Shown here in pieces: positions 18,602 through 27,478 of a DNA stretch of 64,000 nt. The number at the start of each line of letters is the position of its first letter. The first letter of the stretch is position 1. Made by a program: the position numbers and the translations under genes. A model generated the notes under the pieces. That model was not told the DNA's origin. It saw only the letters and a list, made by a program, of their open reading frames with translations, and did not search any database. The DNA is from JAPOXR01 sp965221815 (GTDB lineage: Bacteria; Pseudomonadota; Alphaproteobacteria; Rhodobacterales; Rhodobacteraceae), in assembly GCA_965221815.1 (NCBI GenBank), contig OZ244915.1, forward strand, positions 2,790,001 through 2,854,000, in the 5' to 3' direction.

Positions 18602-19402
18602 TCACCTGGCTCCTGGCAACGCAGCGGATTCGATCATCTTCATACGCTGCCTGTCCGCAGGTGCTGCGATCACTCGTCGTTCAATCAACCAGCGTTGACG
18701 ATAGGTAAATGCCGCCGCTTTCCACACCCGATCCTGCAGTTGATAACCCAAGACTCCGCCAGTGGCCGCGCTCACCACCGGAACGACTTTCCCGCCACTA
18801 CGCGTCACCACGCCACTGATCAGATTGTCGATCATTCCCGGGAGAATCGCTTGCATCGCCTGATTGAACATGGCCGCTGTCATAGTGTCATCCGACAGCT
18901 TGACTCGACTCAATATCGTTTGGGTCACTGCCGTCTTCTTGAATTGACTCTGACCTGTCCTTGCCAAAGCCAGGTCAACAGCATGCAGACGGATTAACCG
19001 ATCACGCGGGGTATTCTCAGTAAAACCATAAGCAGCAGCTGTTGCGTGGACAGTTGCGGCTGTGATGAGCAGACTCGAAACCATGTCAGCCGGTGCCGCC
19101 GCCAGTCCACCAATTCCAGTCGCTGCCCCACCAAAAGCCCCCGCAGCTCCAAGATACCGTCGAACCCGTCGCGCCGCGGCATCACATACGGCAAGATCAT
19201 CTGTGCGATGATCAAAAGTCAACCTGGCTGAGACCCACCCGGCGGCCTTGTCCATGATATCAACAACCTGGCGGATGGTCATGTTTCGAGCGACCCGTTG
19301 CGCCGCAACTGCCAGTTCTGGCCGCCGCACACCTTTTCCAAGTCTCCGTTGGCCGCGTTGCCATCCGGTTTTCAGCATCCCGGTCGCATTCCTTTTTCTC
19401 AC
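18602..19402 (-). CDS. EcsC family protein
   Basis: A 266-residue protein of the EcsC family, whose function is poorly defined. The glycine/alanine-rich hydrophobic block at about 85-110 (AAGAFGGAATGIGGLAAAPADM) and the later GGKVVPVVSAATGGVLGYQLQD match the family pattern. The N-terminus is strongly basic (MRKRNATGML...GWQRGQRRLGKGVRRPE). It is upstream of the SMP-30-like gene on the same strand. Confidence 0.75.
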   Translation of the reverse strand: MRKRNATGMLKTGWQRGQRRLGKGVRRPELAVAAQRVARNMTIRQVVDIMDKAAGWVSARLTFDHRTDDLAVCDAAARRVRRYLGAAGAFGGAATGIGGLAAAPADMVSSLLITAATVHATAAAYGFTENTPRDRLIRLHAVDLALARTGQSQFKKTAVTQTILSRVKLSDDTMTAAMFNQAMQAILPGMIDNLISGVVTRSGGKVVPVVSAATGGVLGYQLQDRVWKAAAFTYRQRWLIERRVIAAPADRQRMKMIESAALPGAR

Positions 19403-19974
19403 GGCATCAGACAGTCAAGACTGCAATATATGAGCGACATGCACACTGCCAACCTCCACATATAGGTCTTTCGAGCCGGGTTCCCCAATTGAGACTGCGC
19501 GACAAGCTGCACCCTGTCAATTCGTGAAACAGCCTCAAGTCAATTGTTGAAAAGAAAACAGCGCAGGGTAAATTTCTGCAAGGTGCGTTTTGTTGCCGGT
19601 TGTGACCGGTTCTGGGTGACAGTTCCACGACAACCAGACTCAGAATTCGTTTGAGGCCGTGGCAGATTGTCTTGTGCTCAGGGTTAAGCGGCACAACGAC
19701 TGAGCGCAGGTCGAGCATAAGAGAGCAAAGTCAGGTTTTGAAAGGGGATTATATGGCAGTGTCTCAGTTTGAAAGTGTTCGTGCAGGTTTGTGTCGATGG
19801 GGTTGCGGCGCATCCACCGATGCACCCGCAGGCGCCGCCAGCATCCGGAAGACGGGCGGCGACCCGCAACGACCGGGACGGTGCGTGCGGCTACCGCCGC
19901 ACGGATGTCAGGGCAATAGCCGCTTACCGGCATCCCCACATGTTCGCCCAGGTCGTAAATGATCTTTTTGCCGA
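19403..19974. other. Intergenic region without a recognisable gene
   Basis: About 570 bases between the EcsC gene and the 3' end of the glycosyltransferase gene. A minus-strand open stretch at 19640-20011 (with IIYDLGEHVGMPVSGYCPDIRAA-like residues) overlaps the glycosyltransferase end and matches nothing I recognise. Probably non-coding or a decayed gene. Confidence 0.4.
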
Positions 19975-20733
19975 TCATGCTCGCAGGCGCTTGCAAAACG
20001 GCTTTCTCCAAGCACGATCGTAGGCATAGGCCATCTTTCTGAGCGGTGGCACGTAAACGCCGAACAGCCGACGAAACTCCTTGTTTCTTGCCCTTCCAGC
20101 CTTGTCGATCAGCGATCCTTCGTTACCCTCTTGGTGTAGGATCAGCGAAGGGCTGACAACACGGCATTGACGTTGGGCGACCAGCGTTTCAATACAGTCT
20201 GGCCAATCGGCTTCTTTGGTAATCGGCAATGCGTTTTCGATGAAGTGTTTTACGGCATTGTATGACACGACACAACCGCAGGAACCCGTGATATTCATCT
20301 TGGGTGCCCGCAAGTAGGATGTGTATTTGCCGAACAAGGGCTTTGCGCTTCCCCTGCGCACATAGGCTTTTGCGTATCGCAGCTGTGTCAACTCAGCATC
20401 CCGATAGAACTCGCCAGACAAATATTCCATCAGTTCTGGTAATGGCTGGTGATCGTCTGCCAGCATCAAGGCGTATTCGATGTTCTCCGTAACAATCCTG
20501 CGGTAAATCTCAATGTGCGACAAGGAACAGGCAAACTCCGCATCAGATAGAATGCGGCCTGCTTTTCGAGTGACCACGCGATCGATCTGACTCTCGTATT
20601 CTGGAGGCAAGCCGTTTCGCCCGTCCACTCCGTTGACAAACTCGAACGGAAGATCAAAGCGTTTGAGCGATGCTGAAATTCTTGATTGGCGTTGGTGACA
20701 ATTAGGTAGAGTGAGGACGAATGCCGGGATCAT
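19975..20733 (-). CDS. Glycosyltransferase family 25 protein
   Basis: A 252-residue protein of the family that includes LPS and capsule galactosyltransferases. The start is ATG 20733 (MIPAFVLTLPNCHQRQSRIS), preceded by GAGAGAAAC. Family features: the opening strand with N-x-x-R-x-x-x-I, a ...GVDGRNG block, LSHIEIYRRIV and the metal-binding region ALMLADDHQPLPE, where the more usual EDD is ADD. No membrane segment; cytoplasmic action on a surface glycan is likely. An unusual structured leader precedes it (20734-20866). Confidence 0.85.
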   Translation of the reverse strand: MIPAFVLTLPNCHQRQSRISASLKRFDLPFEFVNGVDGRNGLPPEYESQIDRVVTRKAGRILSDAEFACSLSHIEIYRRIVTENIEYALMLADDHQPLPELMEYLSGEFYRDAELTQLRYAKAYVRRGSAKPLFGKYTSYLRAPKMNITGSCGCVVSYNAVKHFIENALPITKEADWPDCIETLVAQRQCRVVSPSLILHQEGNEGSLIDKAGRARNKEFRRLFGVYVPPLRKMAYAYDRAWRKPFCKRLRA

Positions 20734-20866
20734 GTTTCTCTCATAGCTGGTGACCAACCCGGCCAGGTGCCGGGCCGGTCACCACAACAATCATCACGGC
20801 TATGAGAAGATTCCTGCAAAGCAGGCGGCCCGGCATAGGGCCGAGCCGTGATTCGTGTGGTGACAG
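20734..20866 (-). promoter_or_regulatory. Structured 5' leader with alternative hairpins upstream of the glycosyltransferase gene
   Basis: Several nested inverted repeats directly precede the start codon. Set one: TCTCATAGC (20739-20747) pairs with GCTATGAGA (20799-20807), enclosing GGTGACC/GGTCACC (20749-20755/20777-20783) and CCCGGC/GCCGGG. Set two: GTCACCAC (20778-20785) pairs with GTGGTGAC (20857-20864) and ATCACGGCT (20793-20801) with AGCCGTGAT (20844-20852), enclosing GGCCC/GGGCC and CCTGC/GCAGG. The sets compete for 20778-20801. In the minus-strand transcript set one would sequester the GAGA ribosome binding site. Function is inferred. Confidence 0.5.
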
Positions 20867-21341
20867 TCGCCAAGCTATAGGGTTGGCACAAATCCCGTCA
20901 AGTCAAATTCTGCCTCCCAAAAAGCCCCAAAAAGAATCTTTTAAATTTTTGATATAATTGGATAATTTTTTCAATTAACCGTTTAAGAAGATTGTCTGAC
21001 ACGCGTCGTTTTGGGTTAATTCGGGGTCATTTTGGCTGATTGTGGTGAGGACAGGGTGCACGACGTCCAGAGAATGCCGTCAGCGTGGGGAGAGGATATC
21101 CAGCTGGACCCCAGATCGTGGGATGATATTCCGGCGATTTTGCGAGGCCTTCAGCATCTGTATGGCGATGCAGATTGTCGACAGCGTCTCATATGGCTCC
21201 GAACCATGGCAGCAATAACCAAGGAATGAGCTTGTTTTTGGAGGTAAAATGTCCTGTGGAAAACGGTTGCCCACCGTTTCATCAGAGCAGGCAGGGGGGC
21301 CTACCTACGGTTTCACTATTGGAATCTTCAAGCTTCACTGT
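20867..21341. other. AT-rich intergenic region with a possible gene fragment
   Basis: Starts AT-rich. A 65-codon plus-strand frame at 21032-21229 contains DPRSWDDIPAILRGLQHLYGD, which recalls the N-terminus of ISNCY-type transposases, but it is too short for certainty. A 34-codon frame at 21249 has a strong GGAGG site yet no recognisable product. No full gene. Confidence 0.35.
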
Positions 21342-22316
21342 TCACAATCCTGAACTGCGCAGCTCATTCATGATTGAGACCAACCTTTCTTGAATCACGG
21401 GTTCCGACAATGCATGGCCGGCAGCAACAATTTCCAACTTGCAGTTCGGCCATGAATCAGCGAGCATCCAGGCCGATTCAGGCGGGCAAACCACATCATA
21501 CCTGCCATGCACGATGTTGCCGGGAATGGATGCGATCTTCGGCATATCATCAAGAATCTGATTGTCATGCCGGAGAAACCCGGTATTCATGAAGTAATGG
21601 TTCTCCAGTCGTGCCACGGTGCGTGCATAGCTGCTGCAAACCTCTCCCATTTGCGAAACAGGATTGAGTTTGCACAGGCGTAATTCCCATTCATGCCAAC
21701 ACCGCGCAAATGCAATCTCCTGCGCGAGATCACCGCTGAACAAACGTTTGTGGTAGGCTTCTATCAGGTCACCGCGTTCCTGAGCAGGAATGATCCCTGA
21801 AAATCGCTGCCAATGTTCCGGCCAGAATTTTCCTGCACCGCCACCATAGAACCAGTCAAGCTCACGACGGGTCATCAAAAACACACCGCGCAGGACGAGA
21901 TGGATAACATTCTGAGGATATTCCTGGGCGTAAAGAAGAGCGAGAGCGGCTCCCCACGAACCACCAAACAGGATCCATTTTTCAATTCCCAGGAGTTTCC
22001 TGATCCGCTCAATATCTGCGATCAAATCTCCGGTGGTATTTTCGGCTACGCAAGCGGTTGGTGTCGATTTTCCGCAACCACGCTGGTCCATCAGAATGAT
22101 ACGGTAGACCTTTGGGTCAAAGAAGCGGCGCATCGTCGGGCTGCACCCGCCACCGGGTCCTCCATGCAGACATATAACCGGTACACCTTGTGGCGCACCG
22201 CATTGCTCCACATATATATGATGGCCGCCACCAGCCGATATCATCCGTGAGTCAAACGGCCGGATTGGAGGATAGAGTTCGCGTCCGACTTGCGTTCGGA
22301 AGTGAGGCTCATTCAT
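21342..22316 (-). CDS. pip: Proline iminopeptidase
   Basis: Alpha/beta-hydrolase of the S33 family, 324 residues, removing N-terminal proline from peptides in the cytoplasm. Oxyanion region HGGPGGGCSPTMRRFFDP, nucleophile elbow GGSWGA, the later aspartate in GRYDVVCPP and the catalytic histidine in AGHALSEP are in the expected order. The MDQRGCGKSTPTACVAENTT block is highly characteristic. It is divergent from ubiG with a 53-base gap. Confidence 0.95.
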   Translation of the reverse strand: MNEPHFRTQVGRELYPPIRPFDSRMISAGGGHHIYVEQCGAPQGVPVICLHGGPGGGCSPTMRRFFDPKVYRIILMDQRGCGKSTPTACVAENTTGDLIADIERIRKLLGIEKWILFGGSWGAALALLYAQEYPQNVIHLVLRGVFLMTRRELDWFYGGGAGKFWPEHWQRFSGIIPAQERGDLIEAYHKRLFSGDLAQEIAFARCWHEWELRLCKLNPVSQMGEVCSSYARTVARLENHYFMNTGFLRHDNQILDDMPKIASIPGNIVHGRYDVVCPPESAWMLADSWPNCKLEIVAAGHALSEPVIQERLVSIMNELRSSGL

Positions 22317-22369
22317 AAATTTCGGAGCTGCTGAGTCATATCGGCACCCATCCTAAACTGGAGACCCAT

Positions 22370-23125
22370 TTGCCTTCAATGCCGCAGCCTCATTCACGCA
22401 ACTTTAGTAATGAAGAGATGAACAGGTTTAATGCGCTGGCTGATCAATGGTGGGATCCGAATGGCAGTTTCCGCCCGCTTCACCAGTTGAACCCATGCCG
22501 ACTCGACTTCATCAATTCTCAGATTGAAGCTGAGTTCGACCGCCGCCTCGAATCCAGCCTGCCCTTCTCGGGACTCAGTGTCCTTGATGTTGGCTGTGGC
22601 GGGGGACTCCTTTGCGAACCCCTGACCCGTCTCGGCGCACAGGTCACGGGCATCGATCTTGCTGAACGCAACATTCCCGCCGCCCAGTCGCACGCCGAAC
22701 AATCCGGATTGTCGATCGAATATCGTTGTGCGGCCGCCGAGGATATTGTGACCGAAGGCCAGAAATTCGACATTGTTCTGTGCATGGAAGTCATCGAGCA
22801 TGTCCCGGACCAGCCCGGATTCATCGCCACCTGTGCCGAACTGTTGAAATCCCCTGGTGTCCTGATCTGTTCGACAATCAACCGCAATCCGAAGAGCTTT
22901 CTCTTTGCAATCATTGGTGCTGAATATGTTTTGCGGTGGCTGCCGAGAGGGACCCATGACTGGCGACAATTCGTCACCCCTCAGGAAATCACCGAAATGT
23001 TCACGCAAGCTGGCCTCCGAACTGTCGATTGCAAGGGATTTGTTCTCAACCCGCTGCAGGGAGAATGGCGGCTTTCTTCACGCGATACCAGTGTGAACTT
23101 TGCCTCCGCTGCGCGTAAATCCTGA
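22370..23125 (+). CDS. ubiG: Bifunctional ubiquinone O-methyltransferase UbiG
   Basis: SAM-dependent methyltransferase of 251 residues carrying out both O-methylations in ubiquinone synthesis. Motif I is LDVGCGGGLLCEPLTRLGA at about 72-90. The family N-terminus (FNALADQWWDPNGSFRPLHQLNPCRLDFI) and the late GTHDWRQFVTP segment are diagnostic. Upstream in-frame ATGs differ by three residues. Confidence 0.95.
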   Translation: MPSMPQPHSRNFSNEEMNRFNALADQWWDPNGSFRPLHQLNPCRLDFINSQIEAEFDRRLESSLPFSGLSVLDVGCGGGLLCEPLTRLGAQVTGIDLAERNIPAAQSHAEQSGLSIEYRCAAAEDIVTEGQKFDIVLCMEVIEHVPDQPGFIATCAELLKSPGVLICSTINRNPKSFLFAIIGAEYVLRWLPRGTHDWRQFVTPQEITEMFTQAGLRTVDCKGFVLNPLQGEWRLSSRDTSVNFASAARKS

Positions 23126-23177
23126 TGATCACGCATGCGATTCTGATGGCAGGCGGCCTTGCACCTGACGACCGGGC

Positions 23178-24014
23178 ATGACCGCCGCACCTCCCCTGAC
23201 CGACAGGACGGCACTCGCACTTCACCGGCGACGTGCTTTTCGCAAAGGAAACACCCCTCTCTTTCTGCACCAGGCGGCACTTCGGGACATTCGGCTGCGG
23301 CTGGCCGATGTGCAGCGTGAATTTGGCCGGGTGGCAATCGTCACGGGTTCCCCTGACTTCTGGAAACCTGCTTTTCCGCAAGCGGAGATCTGTTGCGACG
23401 AGGAGCCAATACGTTTCCAACATCAGGAATACGATCTGGTCCTTCATGCCATGGCACTTCATTGGTCAGACGACCCGGTTGGCCAACTGATTCAATGCCG
23501 CCGCGTGTTGCGCCCGGACGGACTGCTGCTCTGCGTGTTTTTTGGAGAAGATACACTGATTGAATTGCGCACAAGCCTGTTGCAGGCAGAAGTTGAAATT
23601 GTGGGCGGCGCAAGCCCACGCGTGGTCCCCATGACCAGCTTGAGTGACTGCGGTGCGCTGCTTCAACGTGCCCGGTTCGCCCTGCCAGTTGCAGATCGGG
23701 TTGCATTGTCCGTCAGCTACCCTACGATTTGGACATTGATGCATGATCTGCGTCACATGGGCGAGTCCAATGCCTTGCACTCCCGGCTGCGCGTTCCGTC
23801 CCATCGTAACTTGTTTGCTGTTGCCGAAGAGAATTATAGAAAGCAGTTTACCGATAACAAAGGAAAATTGCGTGCAACTTTTGATCTTATGTTCCTGACC
23901 GGATGGGCCCCTGCGAAGAGTCAGCCGAAACCTTTGCGCCCCGGTTCAGCAACCAAGCGGCTTTCCGATGCGTTGAACACTGTTGAACAGATGTTCGAAT
24001 CGGATGATCGGTGA
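23178..24014 (+). CDS. SAM-dependent methyltransferase, NDUFAF5/BioC-like
   Basis: A 278-residue methyltransferase-fold protein. It matches the alphaproteobacterial NDUFAF5 (C20orf7) group in its N-terminus (RRRAFRKGNTPLFLHQAA), YDLVLHAMALHWSDDPVGQLIQ, LRPDGLLLCVFFGEDTLIELR, and the C-terminal segment DLRHMGESN. Classical motif I is weak, as is usual in this group. NDUFAF5 modifies a complex I subunit in mitochondria; a bacterial role is inferred only. Its end overlaps the hemH start. Confidence 0.78.
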   Translation: MTAAPPLTDRTALALHRRRAFRKGNTPLFLHQAALRDIRLRLADVQREFGRVAIVTGSPDFWKPAFPQAEICCDEEPIRFQHQEYDLVLHAMALHWSDDPVGQLIQCRRVLRPDGLLLCVFFGEDTLIELRTSLLQAEVEIVGGASPRVVPMTSLSDCGALLQRARFALPVADRVALSVSYPTIWTLMHDLRHMGESNALHSRLRVPSHRNLFAVAEENYRKQFTDNKGKLRATFDLMFLTGWAPAKSQPKPLRPGSATKRLSDALNTVEQMFESDDR

Positions 24015-25119
24015 CCCCCTGATGGATTGTGAGGTCGACGGCAAGTGGGCAGAATTACGCAATGCCCCCGATGACCACCCCCGGGTCAAGATTGGCAAGA
24101 TTGGTGTGCTGATTTCCAATCTTGGATCACCAGACAATTTTACCTATTGGGCCATGCGCCGCTATCTGTCGGAGTTTCTGTCTGATCGACGGGTTATCGA
24201 CTATCCACGTTGGATGTGGCAACCGATCCTGCAACTGATTGTCCTGTCAAAGCGCCCCTTCACTTCGGGCGCTGCCTATCGCTCCATCTGGAACCATGAC
24301 ACGGGTGAAAGTCCGCTCCTGCATATTACTCGCAACCAACACCAAAAGCTCAGCAAGATCATGGCAAAACGCTATGGAGAGCAGGTCATCACCGGATTTG
24401 GAATGCGATACGGCAATCCATCCACGAAATCAGCGCTCCACCAAATGGCAGAAGAGGGCTGTCGCAAGATTTTGCACTTTCCACTTTACCCGCAATATTC
24501 GGCCACCACGACGGCCAGTGCCAATGATGCATTCTTTCTGGCCCTCACCAAGATGAAGTGGCAACCGGCAGTGTGTACAGTTGCACCATATTATGACAAT
24601 CCCGATTACATTGGCGCCCTTGCCGATTCATTACAACGGCATCTGCAAGAACTGGACTTTACTCCCGATGCCGTGGTGGCTTCTTATCACGGACTGCCCA
24701 AACGATATCTGATCGAGGGAGACCCTTATCATTGCCAGTGCCAGAAAACCTCACGACTGCTGAAAGAGAAACTGGGTTGGGACGATGAAAAGCTGGTGAC
24801 ATCATTCCAGTCCCGGTTCGGTTCAGAGGAGTGGCTTCAGCCATACACTGTGGACGCGGTCGCCGCGCTCGCCCGCGAGGGGCGGCGGCGCATCGCCGTC
24901 ATGGCACCCGGATTCTCCGCAGACTGTATTGAGACACTTGAAGAGATTCAGGAAGAAATCAAGGATGCATTTATTGAAGCCGGGGGTGAGTGTTTTTCCT
25001 ATATTCCCTGCCTGAATTCTGATGACAGCCATATCGCGATGATGGAATCTGTCATCGCAAAAAATCTCTCCGGATGGACAGGTGAGTGCTCGCCAGAGTC
25101 ACCCCGGATCTCTCGCTGA
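24004..25119 (+). CDS. hemH: Ferrochelatase
   Basis: Inserts ferrous iron into protoporphyrin IX at the end of haem synthesis; 371 residues from ATG 24004, which overlaps the previous stop by 11 bases (ATG 24022 is a possible alternative). Catalytic histidine in ASYHGLPKRY and glutamate in ETLEEI are present, as are LSDRRVIDYPRWMWQPILQ and FPLYPQYSATTTAS. The wording of these motifs resembles Rhodobacterales HemH. An IS110-family element follows downstream. Confidence 0.95.
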   Translation: MIGDPLMDCEVDGKWAELRNAPDDHPRVKIGKIGVLISNLGSPDNFTYWAMRRYLSEFLSDRRVIDYPRWMWQPILQLIVLSKRPFTSGAAYRSIWNHDTGESPLLHITRNQHQKLSKIMAKRYGEQVITGFGMRYGNPSTKSALHQMAEEGCRKILHFPLYPQYSATTTASANDAFFLALTKMKWQPAVCTVAPYYDNPDYIGALADSLQRHLQELDFTPDAVVASYHGLPKRYLIEGDPYHCQCQKTSRLLKEKLGWDDEKLVTSFQSRFGSEEWLQPYTVDAVAALAREGRRRIAVMAPGFSADCIETLEEIQEEIKDAFIEAGGECFSYIPCLNSDDSHIAMMESVIAKNLSGWTGECSPESPRISR

Positions 25120-25129
25120 CTGACGCGCC

Positions 25130-27010
25130 ACAGACCTTCCCACACGCCAAATCCTTCCTCTGAGATCACTTCATCCAGAGAGCGCTGAGAGGGAAGAAAA
25201 TGGAGTCAAGCGGCGGCAGCGATATCGAAGCATCACCAACAAGCGTTGCAAGTCATCGCCCCAAGCCCCGCGAAGCGCGAAGGCCTCCAACGTCCGGACG
25301 TCAGGGTCCAAAAATCAAAGATGGAACACCTCCTCCCGGGCATACGCATCCCGCTTCTCGCCTGGGTCAAATTGTCGGGTCAATGGTCACAGCACTTCGC
25401 AGATCCAATCCGGCGCCTGCGTGACAAAGATACCATGATCCTTTCCGGGGTCGGTTTCGGCGGAGTCTTGCGCTAAAACCGTTCCCTCCACCCCGGCCCG
25501 GCCACGGACATCCGTGACGCTGTCCTGTGGCCGTGCCCAGAGCATGAAAGGAGATCACACCATGCCACAGACCATCAATGATGTCACGCCGTCCGGAGAC
25601 ACTGCCGGGGCCCTGTATGTCGCTGTCGAGGTCAGTCCCAAGAGCTGGGTGGTCGGGATCTCCATCCCCGGTGCCCCCAACACGACCCGCATCCACACGC
25701 TGGGGGCGGGGGATGCGGCGGGCCTGATTGCCAGGATCCGCAAGGCCCAGGACATGACAACAGACCGGATCCTGCTGACCTATGAAGTCGGTTATGAAGG
25801 GTTCTGGCTGGCCCGCTGGCTGCACCAGGAGGCCCCCGACATCGCCATCGTGATGTGTGATCCGGCCAGCCTTGAGGTCGTGCGCCGCGCTAAGGTGGCC
25901 AAGACCGACCCGATCGATGCCCGGCGCAGGGTGCGGGCCCTCGTGGCCTGGGACCGCGGGGAGGCCGGTGCCCTTGCCCGGGTGCGCATTCCCACCCTTG
26001 AAGAGGAAGACGCCAAGCGTCTGATGCGCCACCGCGAGCGCCTTGTCCGCACCCGTGTCCGGTTGCACAACACGATCCGGGGCCTGCTCCGGCTGCACGG
26101 CATCGCCGGTCTCGCACCAGGCGCAGCCGACTTCGATGCCCGCCTACCGCACCTTCGGACCCCGTTCGGAAACCCCTTGCCGGCGGGGATCCGTTGGGAG
26201 ATTGCCTGTCTGCGGGACCAGCGGGCGGTCATTGTCAAGCAACTGGCCGCCATCGAGGTCGCCAAGGCCGAACGGGTGGCCCCGTCGACCCGTCCCGATG
26301 GGACACCGTCCATGGAGGCCACCCGCGTGCAGCTCGTGGGCATCGGGGCCAATGACGCCACGCTGCTCGGGGCCGAGGTCTTCGACCGGGACTTCCGGAA
26401 CCGGCGGGAGCTGGCCGCCTGGGCCAGCGGCACCGTTGCCCATGATCAGGGGATCAGCAAGGCGGGCAACCCGTTGGTCCGCAAGCCTCTGATCCCGATG
26501 GCGTGGCGCTGGGTCCGGTCCCAACCCGACAGCCCGATCACCCAGTGGTTCCATGCCTATTGTGCAGCCCACAATGGTCGCGTCCGCAAGCGGGCCATCG
26601 TGGCGGTCGCCCGCAAACTGTTGATCGCCCTGTGGCGGTTCGCCACGAATGGCCTGGTTCCAACCGGAGCCCGGCTGGTGGCCTGAGAACCGCACCGCCC
26701 TTTCCGAGGCCGTCTGACGGGACGGCGGAGGAGACCGGGGGGCTGCGTGATCGGTTCGTACTTGGGGAGGCCGCCGCGGGGCGGCACCGGAACAAAGATG
26801 GATCCCAGCCGCCTGGAACGTCGCATCCCTGAACGGGGTATGTGGGTCACGGGACCGGCATCACCGCCGGCACCCGAACCGGATCAGAGGTTGGCGCGGC
26901 GTTGAACGCGCTCTGTGTCGCGACGGTCCCCCCGAACACACTCTGCACGTCCACCAGGATGGAGATTCACGATGGATTGATTCAAGACTTGACATGCGGG
27001 GCTTCATAAG
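25130..27010 (+). mobile_element. IS110-family insertion sequence (ends approximate)
   Basis: An IS110-type transposase gene flanked by about 440 bases of non-coding DNA on the left and about 320 on the right, between the hemH stop and the mutT stop. IS110 elements lack terminal inverted repeats and target duplications, so ends cannot be placed from one copy. The long non-coding flanks are where this family encodes its bridge RNA, and short inverted segments occur near 25265-25280 and 25495-25530. Confidence 0.6.
25562..26686 (+). CDS. IS110-family transposase
   Basis: A 374-residue DEDD recombinase starting at ATG 25562 with AAAGGAG upstream. The RuvC-like N-terminal domain shows YVAVEVSPKSW, LTYEVGYEGFW and AKTDPIDARR. 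The C-terminal Tnp domain shows NRRELAAWASG and QGISKAGNPLVRK. Relatives usually read a Gly-Leu-x-Pro-type stretch of about eight residues between the alanine-rich helix and the serine-glycine of the active site. That stretch is absent here (AAWASGTVAHDQG), so activity is doubtful. Confidence 0.85.
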   Translation: MPQTINDVTPSGDTAGALYVAVEVSPKSWVVGISIPGAPNTTRIHTLGAGDAAGLIARIRKAQDMTTDRILLTYEVGYEGFWLARWLHQEAPDIAIVMCDPASLEVVRRAKVAKTDPIDARRRVRALVAWDRGEAGALARVRIPTLEEEDAKRLMRHRERLVRTRVRLHNTIRGLLRLHGIAGLAPGAADFDARLPHLRTPFGNPLPAGIRWEIACLRDQRAVIVKQLAAIEVAKAERVAPSTRPDGTPSMEATRVQLVGIGANDATLLGAEVFDRDFRNRRELAAWASGTVAHDQGISKAGNPLVRKPLIPMAWRWVRSQPDSPITQWFHAYCAAHNGRVRKRAIVAVARKLLIALWRFATNGLVPTGARLVA

Positions 27011-27032
27011 AGGTACGATCACAGCCATTGCC

Positions 27033-27434
27033 TTACCCAATCCAGTCGCGCAGGATCGGCCCGATATGTCGATCAGCAGGTGGCATTGCATATGACGCGA
27101 TGTCGCGTGGGCGTACCCATCTCAGTTCCTTGTGGGCATTTCGCATCGGGGTGCCCACCCATTTGCGACAGACAAAAAGCGGCATGAGAAGATGAAATTC
27201 AGGATATCCATGACTGGCAAATGTGAGTGGGGCCAGACAACTGCCCTGCGTTTCAATTGACAATTCTTCATGCAGTTCACGCAAAATTGCCGCTTCGGGA
27301 GTCTCTCCCGGTTCCACCTTGCCACCCGGATATTCCCACAAGTCCCCCATAAATGAACCAGATGGCCGCTGGCCCAGAAGAACGCGACCGTCACGATCAA
27401 TCAATGCAACTGCAGCGACGAGCAGCAATTTCAT
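27033..27434 (-). CDS. mutT: (Deoxy)nucleoside triphosphate pyrophosphohydrolase, MutT type
   Basis: Nudix hydrolase of 133 residues that removes 8-oxo-dGTP from the nucleotide pool. The Nudix box G-x5-E-x7-REUxEE-x-GU is complete at about 38-60 (GGKVEPGETPEAAI then LRELHEELSIE). It follows argJ by 44 bases on the same strand, an arrangement seen in many alphaproteobacteria. The IS110 element ends just beyond its stop codon. Confidence 0.93.
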   Translation of the reverse strand: MKLLLVAAVALIDRDGRVLLGQRPSGSFMGDLWEYPGGKVEPGETPEAAILRELHEELSIETQGSCLAPLTFASHGYPEFHLLMPLFVCRKWVGTPMRNAHKELRWVRPRDIASYAMPPADRHIGPILRDWIG

Positions 27435-27478
27435 TTTATACCTCGCATCCGGGAAAGACGTTCAGAAGGTGCGTGGAG

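Noticed and set aside
21249..21353. 34-codon frame with a strong GGAGG site
   Set aside because: Too short, unrecognised, and ends inside the 3' region of the pip gene; may be a relic.
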